A stretch of DNA of 45,452 nt from Prevotella sp. (GTDB lineage Bacteria > Bacteroidota > Bacteroidia > Bacteroidales > Bacteroidaceae): positions 1 through 45,452 of the forward strand of contig JAFUUL010000104.1 in assembly GCA_017483805.1 (NCBI GenBank), written 5' to 3'. Positions 1 through 7,514 of the stretch are shown here, piece by piece. Made by a program: the position numbers and the translations under genes. A model generated the notes under the pieces. That model saw nothing but the letters and a program-made list of their open reading frames with translations. It did no database searches and was not told where the DNA came from. Every line of letters begins with the position of its first letter. The stretch's first letter is position 1.

Positions 1-56
1 GAAAGAAATTGATGCCAGGTCTTTTCGTAACGGGCATCGGCTGTCAGTAATTCCAT
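1..56 (-). CDS. Partial CDS, N-terminus of an unrecognised protein leaving the left edge
   Basis: An ATG at 54-56 on the minus strand opens a frame that stays open to the window edge and reads MELLTADARYEKTWHQFLS, a composition typical of a real protein N-terminus. A good Bacteroidota promoter lies about 30 bases upstream, which supports the start. Only 18-19 residues are visible, too few to name a family, so no function is given. The gene runs leftward out of the window. Confidence 0.6.
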   Translation of the reverse strand, partial: MELLTADARYEKTWHQFL

Positions 57-87
57 TATTTGCACAATCGTTTATAAAGTGAATGCA

Positions 88-118
88 CAAAGGTAATCAC
101 TCTTTAGATTGTATGCAA
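88..118 (-). promoter_or_regulatory. Promoter of the leftward gene at the left edge
   Basis: On the minus strand a TTG (116-118) is followed after exactly 20 bases by TACCTTTG (88-95). This matches the Bacteroidota primary-sigma pattern of TTG/TTTG at -33 and TAnnTTTG at -7. It reads into the partial gene starting at 56. Confidence 0.65.
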
Positions 119-297
119 TATGTAAAAGCGGATACGCTTACGATACGCTTACGATCAGAAGCAGGTTGGAAGCAGGATTGAAACACAATCCTGCTACCCC
201 TAACGCACTGAAAACAAGCACGTTGCCCCTCAGAGAAGCAGGATAGCAGGATTGTCTCGTGTTTTCCCATATGAGCCAACCGAAAAGTGCCGACCCT

Positions 298-356
298 CAC
301 GGGCCGGCGACTTCTGTTTTTGCGGGCCGGCCTACTCTCACGAGCCAGCGGGCCTA
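298..356. repeat. GGGCCGGC-type short repeats
   Basis: GGGCCGGC occurs at 301-308 and again at 324-331, followed by a diverged third copy ending near 356 (cgagccagcgggcc). The units contain the palindrome GCCGGC and can fold on either strand. No gene is associated with them. Confidence 0.45.
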
Positions 357-410
357 ATGTGTCTTTATTAACAATTTAAAAACATTTACTTACCCCAAAG
401 GGGGGGGGAG

Positions 411-470
411 TGCCGACAAAGCGAGGAGTCGAACCTCTCGTCGCACCACCATCTGGGCTGCTTTGCGTCT
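411..470 (-). other. tRNA-like fragment lacking an anticodon arm
   Basis: Read on the minus strand, a T-arm-like piece (GAGAGG-TTCGACT-CCTCG) is followed by CTTTGT, which pairs with GCAAAG about 40 bases earlier, and between them lies a D-arm-like CCCAGATGGTGGTGC. There is no room for an anticodon arm and no CCA, so it is not a working tRNA. It could be a decayed tRNA, the scar of an integration into a tRNA 3' end, or chance. Confidence 0.3.
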
Positions 471-485
471 CTGCGGTATAGAGGA

Positions 486-523
486 AGGTGGGCGCTTGGT
501 GCTATGAGGGCCTGCGCCCACCT
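486..523. other. 10-bp perfect hairpin
   Basis: AGGTGGGCGC (486-495) and GCGCCCACCT (514-523) form a perfect 10-bp stem around an 18-base loop. No T-tract follows on either strand within a few bases, so it is not a standard intrinsic terminator. Confidence 0.45.
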
Positions 524-656
524 CTGGTGAAAATGGTTTTTGAATAAAGAGGGAAGGCTCATGACTCTACAGATTGTAAAAGCCTGCTCATGAGTCTCTG
601 CGGAATCAAAAGCCTTTCCCCCATGTGCTTATTCCTTAATATGTTCCACATACTAG

Positions 657-770
657 TCAAAATTCATCCTCATCGCCATCACTTCCAGCGAGAATTGCCA
701 CCTGATGCTCCATCTTCACTACTTCCATCTCAGGAGTCTGATACTCCATCTTTTTCGTTTCCATTTTCAT
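657..770 (-). CDS. Small acidic peptide of 37 residues, Bacteroidales-type short ORF
   Basis: The frame starting ATG AAA ATG GAA at 770 encodes 37 residues that begin MKMETKKMEYQTPEMEV and end LAGSDGDEDEF. From memory, Prevotella and Bacteroides genomes carry many peptides of this shape: a lysine-rich start, a YxxPxMEVV core, a Q..ILAGS stretch and an acidic C-terminus. Their function is not established. The preceding bases are AT-rich, as at many Bacteroidota starts. A longer in-frame start at 878 exists, but its extra residues look non-coding. No clear promoter is seen directly upstream; the nearest is at 1351, some 580 bases away. Confidence 0.5.
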   Translation of the reverse strand: MKMETKKMEYQTPEMEVVKMEHQVAILAGSDGDEDEF

Positions 771-1194
771 AATCTTTACGTTTAATTTGTTAATAAAATG
801 TTTGGTGAATAAATGATATTTGTCTTCTTTTGTTTCTTCTTTATTCTCGAATGGACACGCAACGGTGCCGACAGACACTCCCCTTGCCGGTCACTTCGAG
901 CAATTCTCAATTTACTAACGGAAACAAAAAAAGACGTGGGAGTTTGTTTCTCTCCGCGCCTATCCCTACTAATCAGGCTGTCGCATTGCCCCTATCTAAG
1001 GATAAGCAACGCAAAGCCTGCCCACGCCGAGCGATATATATACACACACTACGGCCCATATACACCCGACTGGTCTATATACGCAAAGACAGCATGCCCA
1101 TCTTGTCTGGCATACACCTTATTATATATAAGAAGGGAATATGGCCGCAGGGAGATATAAAATCAACCCACGTGAACGCTTTCAGTTGCATCAC
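771..1194 (-). other. Stretch without a recognisable gene
   Basis: Neither strand has an ORF with protein-like composition; the frames present are rich in Cys, Arg and His. The stretch has alternating AT runs (ATATATAT near 1035) and no TAnnTTTG promoter match that I could find. It may be a long leader of the peptide gene ending at 657, if transcription starts near 1345. Confidence 0.35.
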
Positions 1195-1345
1195 CGCTGT
1201 AGATAGATTCAAACTTGCGACATTTGATTAGTACAGACAGGTAACGTTCGAAAACGTCCTTTTGAGACTGGGCGTACAACTGCCCTCAGGTCTCGTTCCA
1301 TCGATGTTATTTTAACGTGCCCACCCTCTCGTGAGCAGGCATTTC
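1195..1345 (-). ncRNA. Candidate structured RNA downstream of a strong promoter
   Basis: Read leftward from the promoter at 1351-1380, three stem-loops follow in a row with no ORF. The first is TGCTCAC/GTGGGCA with a 6-base loop (1318-1337). The second is GAGAC/GTCTC carrying an inner GGGC/GCCC stem (1264-1294). The third is ACGTT/AACGT closed by a TTCG loop (1244-1257). It is not 6S, SRP, RNase P RNA or tmRNA by any conserved core I can recognise. The 3' end is a guess; the transcript may be a leader for the downstream peptide gene. Confidence 0.35.
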
Positions 1346-1350
1346 GGGTG

Positions 1351-1380
1351 CAAAGATAAACATAATTTTCGAACTGCCAA
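1351..1380 (-). promoter_or_regulatory. Promoter reading leftward into the candidate RNA
   Basis: TTG (1378-1380, minus strand), a 19-base spacer and TATCTTTG (1351-1358) match the Bacteroidota consensus closely. Transcription should start near 1344. No protein frame begins within 500 bases downstream. Confidence 0.65.
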
Positions 1381-1423
1381 AGATTTTTAGCAACAAATTA
1401 CGTTTTTGCCCCTATTTTCTTGT

Positions 1424-3475
1424 TTATGCTTCCACCTTGAGGCACATGAGCGTCAGGTCGTCATTGGGCTCGGCACCGCCGCGATGGGTGTCGACGGCCT
1501 TGACGAGTTGCTCTATCACCTGGCGGCTGTTCTCGAAGTTGAGGGCACGCAGGATGGTGAGCATCCGGTCTTCGCCGAACTGCTCCAGGCTGGCGTTCTC
1601 GGCTTCGTTGAGTCCGTCGGTATAGATGAACAGGGGCTTGCCCTTGATGCTCTCTATCTCTTCGCCCTCGAAGCAGATGCCCGGCCAGAGGCCGATGGGG
1701 GCGTTGGACTTCACGCTGAGGAAGTCGCCGTGGTGCTGGCCTCCGCCTATGACGGGCGGGTTGTGGCCGGCATTGCAGAAGAGCAGGCGGCCCGACTGCA
1801 GGTCGACCAAGCCGAGGAACATGGTGACAAACATACCCTGCTCGTTGTCCTCGGCGAGGGCGTTGTTCATGCGGGTCAGTATCTCGGCGGGCTGCATGCC
1901 CTGTGCGGCCAGGGTGCGGAAGAGGCGGATGGTCTGGGCCATGAAGAGGGAGGCGGGCACGCCCTTTCCGCTGGCGTCGCCCACGCAGAAGTAGAGCCGG
2001 TGGCCGTCGAGGAGGTAGCCGTAGAGGTCGCCGCCCACTTCGCGGGCGGGGGTCATGGAGGCATAGAGGTCGAGGCCCTCGCGCTGGGGGAAGACACTGG
2101 GCACCATCGACATCTGAATGTTGCGGGCGATGCGCAGTTCGCTCTCTATGCGCTCTTTGGCGGTGGTGGTCTGCTCCAGTTGGTCGTAGGCTTCCTGCAG
2201 TTGGCGGTGGACACGGCGGCGATAGAGCAGATATATGACCATGAAGACCATGATGAGGGCGAAGGCGATGGCGGTGGCCGTCATCTGCTGACGGCTGAGG
2301 TCGGCCTTCTGCTGGGTGATGGTCATCTCCTTCTGCTGGGTGTCGTAGATGGTGGCCAACTCGGCGGCGTCGGAGTTCTTCTGCCAGGCGATGGCGGAGT
2401 CGAGAGCCTCGCAGATCTGACTGGCCACGGCGTTGGCGGAGTCGGGCCTGCCGGCACCCTTGCAGGCGCGGTACTTGGGCAGCAGGTAACTCTGTATGTT
2501 GTCCAGGGTGGGCTGGTAGCCCCACTGCTCCATCATGCGGTCCAGGTCGGCCAGTATGTCGGCTGCCTCGGCGTAGCGGTGGGCAGCGATGAGGTATTCG
2601 CAGGCATCGGAGCGACCGTCGTCGGTCTGGAAATAGTCGGAGGCCTGATAGTGGCGGTAGGCCTCGGCAGCCTCGTCGTGACGGCCCAGTTCCTCGAGTG
2701 AGTAGGCATGATAGATGTGCAGGCGGGCCCGGTATTCGCTGACGAAGTGCTGCATGGCGTCGGGCCGCTGAGCATAGCGGTCAAGCAGTTCCTCGGTGCG
2801 CCCGAGCCAGGGCTCGGCCTGGTCGAAGAGTTTGACATTGAGGTAGCGTATGGCCACGTTGCCGGTATGGATGATGGCATTGCGCAGTTTGCTGTCGGTG
2901 GTGTCGGCGGCAATGGCCTCGAGATTGTGCTGATAGGCACTCTCGAAGGTGGCGCTGGCCTCATCGAGGCGGCCCAGTTTCATCTGGCAGCGACCCACGG
3001 AGGAGAGCAACATGATGATGGCATCGTTGGTGCCGTTGCCTTGCTCCTCCAGCCGGTTGACGACGGGGACGGCCACACGCAGCGCTCCCTCGTAGTCGTG
3101 GACGATGTAGAGCAGGTCGGCCAGATAGCCTGCCGCCAACTGCTGGTTCTCGGCGTCGGCGGCTGTGTGCGGCGTGGCCTGGAGGGCTTGGCGATAGTAG
3201 TCCTCGGCCTGCTGATACTTCTTCATTTTGTGGTGTGACCAGCCGCGCCAGAGGCCGGCCCCAATGGGCGATATCTCGTGGAGAGCCTCCAGGCTGTCGC
3301 AGAGGACGAGCACGCGGTCTAACTGCCGGCTTTTCACCGCATCGTCTATCAGACTGTCGGCCCTGCTCTCGTCCTGGCTGGATGCGTTGTGGCCAGGTTG
3401 GCAGGCGGCCAGGATGGCGACGGTCAGCACGGCAACGGCGCACTGGGCAAGGGTATGGCTGAGACTGCTGATCAT
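1424..3475 (-). CDS. Membrane-anchored TPR protein with SpoIIE/RsbU-type PP2C phosphatase domain
   Basis: This 683-residue protein probably removes phosphate from a serine or threonine of a partner such as an anti-sigma antagonist. A lipobox-like LAAC ends at Cys25; residues 40-380 are helical TPR-like repeats; 398-418 is a transmembrane helix; 420-455 a coiled coil; 465-681 the SpoIIE domain, with the metal-binding GDASGKGVPASLFM motif near 499-512 and NDDLTLM near the end. This predicts periplasmic sensing and cytoplasmic catalysis. The start at 3475 overlaps the ispG stop as ATGA; longer upstream in-frame starts read through ispG and are less likely. It is the last gene of the operon. No STAS or anti-sigma partner is adjacent, so the target is unknown. 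Confidence 0.85.
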   Translation of the reverse strand: MISSLSHTLAQCAVAVLTVAILAACQPGHNASSQDESRADSLIDDAVKSRQLDRVLVLCDSLEALHEISPIGAGLWRGWSHHKMKKYQQAEDYYRQALQATPHTAADAENQQLAAGYLADLLYIVHDYEGALRVAVPVVNRLEEQGNGTNDAIIMLLSSVGRCQMKLGRLDEASATFESAYQHNLEAIAADTTDSKLRNAIIHTGNVAIRYLNVKLFDQAEPWLGRTEELLDRYAQRPDAMQHFVSEYRARLHIYHAYSLEELGRHDEAAEAYRHYQASDYFQTDDGRSDACEYLIAAHRYAEAADILADLDRMMEQWGYQPTLDNIQSYLLPKYRACKGAGRPDSANAVASQICEALDSAIAWQKNSDAAELATIYDTQQKEMTITQQKADLSRQQMTATAIAFALIMVFMVIYLLYRRRVHRQLQEAYDQLEQTTTAKERIESELRIARNIQMSMVPSVFPQREGLDLYASMTPAREVGGDLYGYLLDGHRLYFCVGDASGKGVPASLFMAQTIRLFRTLAAQGMQPAEILTRMNNALAEDNEQGMFVTMFLGLVDLQSGRLLFCNAGHNPPVIGGGQHHGDFLSVKSNAPIGLWPGICFEGEEIESIKGKPLFIYTDGLNEAENASLEQFGEDRMLTILRALNFENSRQVIEQLVKAVDTHRGGAEPNDDLTLMCLKVEA

Positions 3476-4866
3476 GACTGCCGGTCTTTCTCGATGAGTG
3501 CCAGCAGACGGTCGACGGCCTCGGCCTCGGGGATGTTCTTCTCTACGCACTCCTTCTGGCGGTAGAGGCTTATCTTGCCGCGGCCTGCCCCCACGTAGCC
3601 GTAGTCGGCATCGGCCATCTCGCCTGGGCCGTTGACTATGCAGCCCATGATGCCTATCTTCAGGCCCACCAGGTGGCTGGTGGCAGCCTTGATGCGCTGG
3701 ATGGTGTCCTGCAGGTTGTAGAGCGTGCGGCCGCAGCCGGGGCAGGAGATGTATTCGGTCTTGGTGAATTTGATGCGGGCGGCCTGGAGGATGGCATCCT
3801 CCAAGGAAGTGAATAGTGAATAGTGAATAGTGAAAAGTTTGCTACCGCTCTTAGGGGACAAAGAAAGTTTCGTGGCCTTGCGGTCGATGAGCAGGGCACC
3901 GACGGACATGGCGGCCTTGAGTTGCAGGGTCTCCCAGTCAGGGGCATCGAGGGTGAGGGTGATGGTGTCGTCGTGGATGGACGCTTCGGCCTCCTGACGC
4001 AGACGGGTGCACTCCGGTATCATGTCTACCAACTTGCGGGCAACGGGTATCTCGCACTCGGGCTCCTCGCTGAGCGACACACGGATGGTGTCGCCTATGC
4101 CCTCGGTGAGCAGGGCACCTATGCCCACGGCACTCTTGATGCGGCCGTCCTCGCCTTCGCCGGCCTCGGTGACGCCCAGGTGGAGGGGATAGTGCATATC
4201 CTCCCGGTCCATCGTCTTCACCAGCAGGCGCACGGTGGTGACCATCACCACGGTGTTGGAGGCCTTGATGGAGATGACCACATCGTCGAACTGCTCGCGG
4301 CGGAAGATGCGCAGAAACTCCATGCAACTCTCCACGATGCCCTCGGGGGTGTCGCCATAGCGCGACATGATGCGGTCGGAGAGCGAGCCGTGGTTGACGC
4401 CGATGCGCACGGCGGTGTGGTGCTCCCGGCATATATTAATAAAAGGTACGAGCGTGCGCTCGATCTTCTGCAGTTCGGCCTGATACTCCTCGTCGGTGTA
4501 CTCCAGGTGCTTGAAGGTGCGGCCGGGGTCTACGTAGTTGCCGGGATTGATGCGCACCTTCTCGCAATAGAGCGCCGCCACGTCGGCGGTATGGGCGGTG
4601 AAGTGGACGTCGGCCACGAGGGGTGTCGTGTAGCCGTCCTCCTTCAGGCGGGCCGAGATGTGCTTCATGTTCTCGGCCTCGCGGATGCCCTGAGTGGTGA
4701 AGCGCACCAGTTCGCCGCCGGCATCGATGATGCGCTTGGCCTGGGCCACGCTGGCCTCGGTGTCGTTGGTATCGGTGGTGGCCATCGACTGGATGCGGAT
4801 GGGGTTGTCGCCACCTATAGCGATATTGCCCACATGGGCCACGCTGCTAATTCGTCTTGTACTCAT
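3472..4866 (-). CDS. ispG: 4-hydroxy-3-methylbut-2-enyl diphosphate synthase (MEP pathway)
   Basis: IspG reduces methylerythritol cyclodiphosphate to HMBPP in the MEP isoprenoid pathway with a [4Fe-4S] cluster. The N-terminal TIM barrel is clear (IRIQSMATTDTNDTEA, VRINPGNYVDPGRTF, IRVSLSEEPECEIPVA), and the C-terminal cluster domain has CPGCGRTL and GCIVNGPGEMADADYGYVG. Bacteroidota relatives, as I recall them, are near 600 residues because of an insert domain between these parts. This one has 464, so most of the insert seems to be gone, and the remaining junction contains a heptamer repeat (3809-3836) translated as LFTIHYSLFTS. All visible catalytic motifs remain. It overlaps purE by 20 bases and the phosphatase gene by 4. 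Confidence 0.95.
   Translation of the reverse strand: MSTRRISSVAHVGNIAIGGDNPIRIQSMATTDTNDTEASVAQAKRIIDAGGELVRFTTQGIREAENMKHISARLKEDGYTTPLVADVHFTAHTADVAALYCEKVRINPGNYVDPGRTFKHLEYTDEEYQAELQKIERTLVPFINICREHHTAVRIGVNHGSLSDRIMSRYGDTPEGIVESCMEFLRIFRREQFDDVVISIKASNTVVMVTTVRLLVKTMDREDMHYPLHLGVTEAGEGEDGRIKSAVGIGALLTEGIGDTIRVSLSEEPECEIPVARKLVDMIPECTRLRQEAEASIHDDTITLTLDAPDWETLQLKAAMSVGALLIDRKATKLSLSPKSGSKLFTIHYSLFTSLEDAILQAARIKFTKTEYISCPGCGRTLYNLQDTIQRIKAATSHLVGLKIGIMGCIVNGPGEMADADYGYVGAGRGKISLYRQKECVEKNIPEAEAVDRLLALIEKDRQS
3809..3836. repeat. Heptamer repeat GTGAATA x4 inside ispG
   Basis: Three exact GTGAATA units and a fourth, GTGAAAA, run head to tail from 3809 to 3836. On the coding strand they read TATTCAC and encode part of FTIHYSLFTS. 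The coding direction is the one that contains no stop codons; the other strand has TGA and TAG. Confidence 0.85.
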
Positions 4867-5353
4867 ATTTCACTTCTGCTAATTCCTTGTTAGCCTTCTC
4901 TATCTTTGCCTTCAAGCCGCTCTTGTAGTCCTGCAGGCGCTGGGCCAGGGGCTCGTCGCTGAGGGCCAGCATCTCCACGGCCAGGATGGCGGCATTCTGG
5001 GCACCATTCACACCGACGGTGGCCACGGGGATGCCCGGCGGCATCTGGATGATGCTGAGCATAGCGTCGAGGCCGTCGAGCATACCCTTGATGGGTACGC
5101 CGATGACGGGCAGTGTGGTGCTGGCGGCGATGACGCCGGGCAGGGCGGCAGCCATGCCGGCTCCGGCAATGATGACGCGGATGCCGCGCTCCCGGGCGGT
5201 GCGGGCAAACTGCTCGACGGCATCGGGGGTGCGATGGGCCGAGAGGGCGTTCACTTCAAAGGGCACCTGCATCTCGTCGAGCAACTTGCAGGCTTTCTCC
5301 ATGACGGGCAGGTCGCTCGTGCTGCCCATGATGATACTAACAATTGGTTTCAT
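4847..5353 (-). CDS. purE: N5-carboxyaminoimidazole ribonucleotide mutase
   Basis: PurE class I converts N5-CAIR to CAIR in purine synthesis. The N-terminus has the family signature VSIIMGSTSDLPVMEKA, followed by SAHRTPD and a GAGMAAALPGVIA loop; the middle carries VIGVPIKGMLDGLDAMLSI and the conserved PPGIPVATVGVNGAQNAA. The length of 168 residues is normal. Start is the ATG at 5353, preceded by a spacer made of GTAAAAAG-type repeats. Its 3' end overlaps ispG by 20 bases, which implies co-transcription and perhaps coupled translation. No purK lies in the window. Confidence 0.96.
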   Translation of the reverse strand: MKPIVSIIMGSTSDLPVMEKACKLLDEMQVPFEVNALSAHRTPDAVEQFARTARERGIRVIIAGAGMAAALPGVIAASTTLPVIGVPIKGMLDGLDAMLSIIQMPPGIPVATVGVNGAQNAAILAVEMLALSDEPLAQRLQDYKSGLKAKIEKANKELAEVKYEYKTN

Positions 5354-5360
5354 GCTATAT

Positions 5361-5393
5361 CTTACTTTTTTACCTTTTTACTTTTTTACCTTT
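5361..5393 (-). repeat. GTAAAAAG-type octamer repeat between PAP2 and purE genes
   Basis: Read in the gene direction the spacer is about four units of GTAAAAAG (with AAGGTAAAAAAG variants). It begins at the PAP2 stop codon and ends about 10 bases before the purE ATG. The same repeat, in the same orientation relative to the genes, recurs at 25624-25650 and 35998-36029. Confidence 0.7.
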
Positions 5394-6013
5394 CAGAAGA
5401 ACACTATGCCCACGGTGGCGCAGATGAAGCCTACCAGGAATCCGGCCACCACCTGCGAGAGCGAGTGCTGACGCAGGATGATGCGGGCCGTGCCCAGGAT
5501 GCCGGCCAGGATGAACACCACGCAGAGCCACCACACGGGGTTGAAGGCGAAATACTCGGCAAACACAAACAGGGCTCCGGCCACGCCACCGATGCCGGCG
5601 GTGTGGGTGGAGATCTTCCACCACACGTTGATGATGGCGCAGATGACCTGAATGAACAGGGCCGCCAGGACGATGCTCGACACGAAGTGGTAGATGTGCA
5701 TGCTGTCGAGCGTCCACAGACAGACGCCGTAGCAGACGATGGAGATGCCGTAGGGCACCATGCGGCGGCGCTTCTGGCCCAGTTCGAGCAGCGTCCAGCC
5801 CTGGGCTCGGCGGTAGAGGTGGATGATGAAGGTGGGCAGCAGGATGGTGAACAGGTAGATGATAGTGAGCACCAGCAGGCGATAGGGCAGGGGCAGCAGG
5901 TTGAGGTAACTGAAGGTGAACAGGGCCACGAGTCCTACCATCGGGAGGTAGAACGGGGTGAAGATGAGGCTCACCAGACGGGCGGCATAGATGATGTTCT
6001 TCTCGCGTGTCAT
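5393..6013 (-). CDS. PAP2-superfamily membrane phosphatase
   Basis: This 206-residue protein consists mostly of transmembrane helices and carries the PAP2 signature in two parts: KISTHTAGIGG near residues 133-143 (the S-x-H-T-A motif with the proton-donor histidine) and RIILRQHSLSQVVAGFLVG near 177-195 (R-x5-H-S-x3-V-x-A-G, with the nucleophile histidine). The family removes phosphate from lipid or small-molecule phosphates such as undecaprenyl diphosphate or phosphatidate; the substrate cannot be read from the sequence. The ATG overlaps the rpoN stop by one base (TAATGA), so the two are surely co-transcribed. Next to ispG it could act on an isoprenyl diphosphate, but that is inference. Confidence 0.8.
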   Translation of the reverse strand: MTREKNIIYAARLVSLIFTPFYLPMVGLVALFTFSYLNLLPLPYRLLVLTIIYLFTILLPTFIIHLYRRAQGWTLLELGQKRRRMVPYGISIVCYGVCLWTLDSMHIYHFVSSIVLAALFIQVICAIINVWWKISTHTAGIGGVAGALFVFAEYFAFNPVWWLCVVFILAGILGTARIILRQHSLSQVVAGFLVGFICATVGIVFF

Positions 6014-7512
6014 TACTTTCTCAGTCTTGCTACGGGTATGCCCATTTGCTCACGGTATTTGGCCACGGTGCGGCGGGCTATGGGGTAGCCCTGGGCCTTG
6101 AGTGCCTCGCCCAGGGCCTCGTCGCTCATGGGCTTGCGCTTGTCCTCGGCCTCGATGATGTCGCGCAGGGCGGCCTTGATCTCACGGGTCGACAGTTCCT
6201 CGCCGCTGTCGGTCACGTAGCCGTCGCTGAAGAAAAACTTCAGGGGGAACGTGCCCCAGCGGGTCTGCACATATTTCGAGTTGGACACTCGCGAGATGGT
6301 GCTCAGGTCGAGCCCCGTCTTCTCGGCGATGTCCTTCAGTATCATGGGGCGCAGCAGGCTCTCGTCGCCTTCCTCGAAGAAGCGGTGCTGCCATTGGATG
6401 ATGGCCTTCATGGTCAGGGTCAGCGTGCGGCGGCGGGTCTGTATGGCGTCTATGAAGTTCTGGGCGGCGTCCACCTTCTGCTTGGTGTAGAGCAGGGCCT
6501 CCTTCATCTGTCGGCTCAGCCCGTCCTTGTTCTTCTGGTAGTCCTTCAGCAGGTCGGCAAACGACTGCGACACCTGCAGGTGGGGCATCTCGCCGGCGTT
6601 CAGCGAGAAGGTGACGGTGCCGTCGTCCTGCGTGTCGACGATGAAGTCGGGCGTGATCTGCTGCATCGAGCGGCCGATGGTCTCGCCCATCGATGCGCCG
6701 GGCTTGGGGTTCAGGTGGCGCAGTTCGTTCATCAGGGCCTCCGTCTGTGGGGCGTTCAGTCCCAGGGTCTGCTGTATCTTGTCCCAATGCTTCTTGGTGA
6801 ACTCGTCGAAGTAGTCGCTGATGACGGTCCGCATCAGATCTTTCACCCTCGACTTCTCGCGGCGGTCTATCTGTAGCAGCAGACACTCGCGCAGGTCGCG
6901 TGCTCCGATGCCGGCAGGGTCCAGATGCTGCAGCCGGTGCAGCACGTGCTCCAGTTGGCGGGTGGTCAGGTCGATGCCGTGATAGATAGCCAGTTCCTCG
7001 CAGATGCTGTCCAGCGAGGTGCGCAGCAGGCCGTCGTCGTCGAGCGAACGGATGAGATACTCCATCACGTAGCGCTCCTGGTCCGTCAGTTCCATCTCGC
7101 CCACCTGCTCCAGCAGTTGGTCGTAGAAGGAGAGGCTCTCGCCGTAGACCATTTCCTCGCGCTCCTCGGCACTGGAGCGTCCGCCCTGATAGACGGGCAG
7201 GTCCTCGTCGTCGCGGCCCAGGTTCTCCAGTGCGGCATCCAGCGCGTCGCTGCGCTCCTCGCGTTCCCGCTGGGCGTCGAAGTCGTCGGCAGCATCGGCC
7301 GCATCCTGTGCCTCGGGGCCTTCAGGATAGTCGGCGTAGCCCTCGTCGACGGTAGGCTCCAGGGCCGGGTTGTCGTGCATCTCGGTCTCTATGCGCTCCA
7401 GCAGTTGCTGGAGGGGCATCTCCGTCAACTGCGACTGCAGGAGTTGCTGCTGCGATATGCTCTGCTGCAACCGCTGCTCCAGTTTCTGCTCCTGTATCTG
7501 ACTCTGTGCCAC
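6013..7512 (-). CDS. rpoN: RNA polymerase sigma-54 factor
   Basis: Sigma-54 directs core polymerase to -24/-12 promoters that need an AAA+ activator. The N-terminus is the glutamine/leucine-rich activator-interacting region (residues 1-50, ending METHDNPALEP-like as ETEMHDNPALEP), followed by an acidic linker (55-110), the core-binding domain, a helix-turn-helix region, and near the C-terminus the RpoN box ARRTVAKYREQMG. The length of 499 residues is normal. The start codon is GTG at 7512; the next ATG in frame would remove the conserved N-terminus. Upstream lies a heptamer-repeat spacer with a small hairpin. No sigma-54 activator is present in the window. Confidence 0.95.
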   Translation of the reverse strand: MAQSQIQEQKLEQRLQQSISQQQLLQSQLTEMPLQQLLERIETEMHDNPALEPTVDEGYADYPEGPEAQDAADAADDFDAQREREERSDALDAALENLGRDDEDLPVYQGGRSSAEEREEMVYGESLSFYDQLLEQVGEMELTDQERYVMEYLIRSLDDDGLLRTSLDSICEELAIYHGIDLTTRQLEHVLHRLQHLDPAGIGARDLRECLLLQIDRREKSRVKDLMRTVISDYFDEFTKKHWDKIQQTLGLNAPQTEALMNELRHLNPKPGASMGETIGRSMQQITPDFIVDTQDDGTVTFSLNAGEMPHLQVSQSFADLLKDYQKNKDGLSRQMKEALLYTKQKVDAAQNFIDAIQTRRRTLTLTMKAIIQWQHRFFEEGDESLLRPMILKDIAEKTGLDLSTISRVSNSKYVQTRWGTFPLKFFFSDGYVTDSGEELSTREIKAALRDIIEAEDKRKPMSDEALGEALKAQGYPIARRTVAKYREQMGIPVARLRK

Positions 7513-7514
7513 AG

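Larger units (their letters stand above)
119..656. other. Gene-poor stretch with repeats and hairpins
   Basis: No open frame here looks like a protein. The stretch holds three GGGCCGGC-like repeats (298-356), a run of nine G's before 410, a tRNA-like fragment (411-470), a 10-bp inverted repeat (486-523) and two copies of GTCTCTGCGG (468-477 and 593-602). It may be the non-coding tail of transcripts read leftward from the promoter at 1351, or a decayed region. Confidence 0.4.

Noticed and set aside
411-470. 3' end of a tmRNA (T-arm preceded by GACG)
   Set aside because: No tag-peptide frame, no 5' partner of the acceptor stem within 400 bases and no conserved GGGGCTG-like start.
590-1231. Plus-strand frames of 60-133 residues in the left region
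   Set aside because: Composition rich in Cys, Pro, Arg and Ser, mutual overlap in several frames and no promoter or family.
1210-1260. End of a 23S rRNA (GTACTAAT on the minus strand)
   Set aside because: Only eight bases agree; the surrounding sequence has no rRNA similarity.
1406-2701. 431-residue plus-strand frame opposite the SpoIIE phosphatase
   Set aside because: Ala/Gly/Val/His-rich mirror of a well-supported gene on the other strand.
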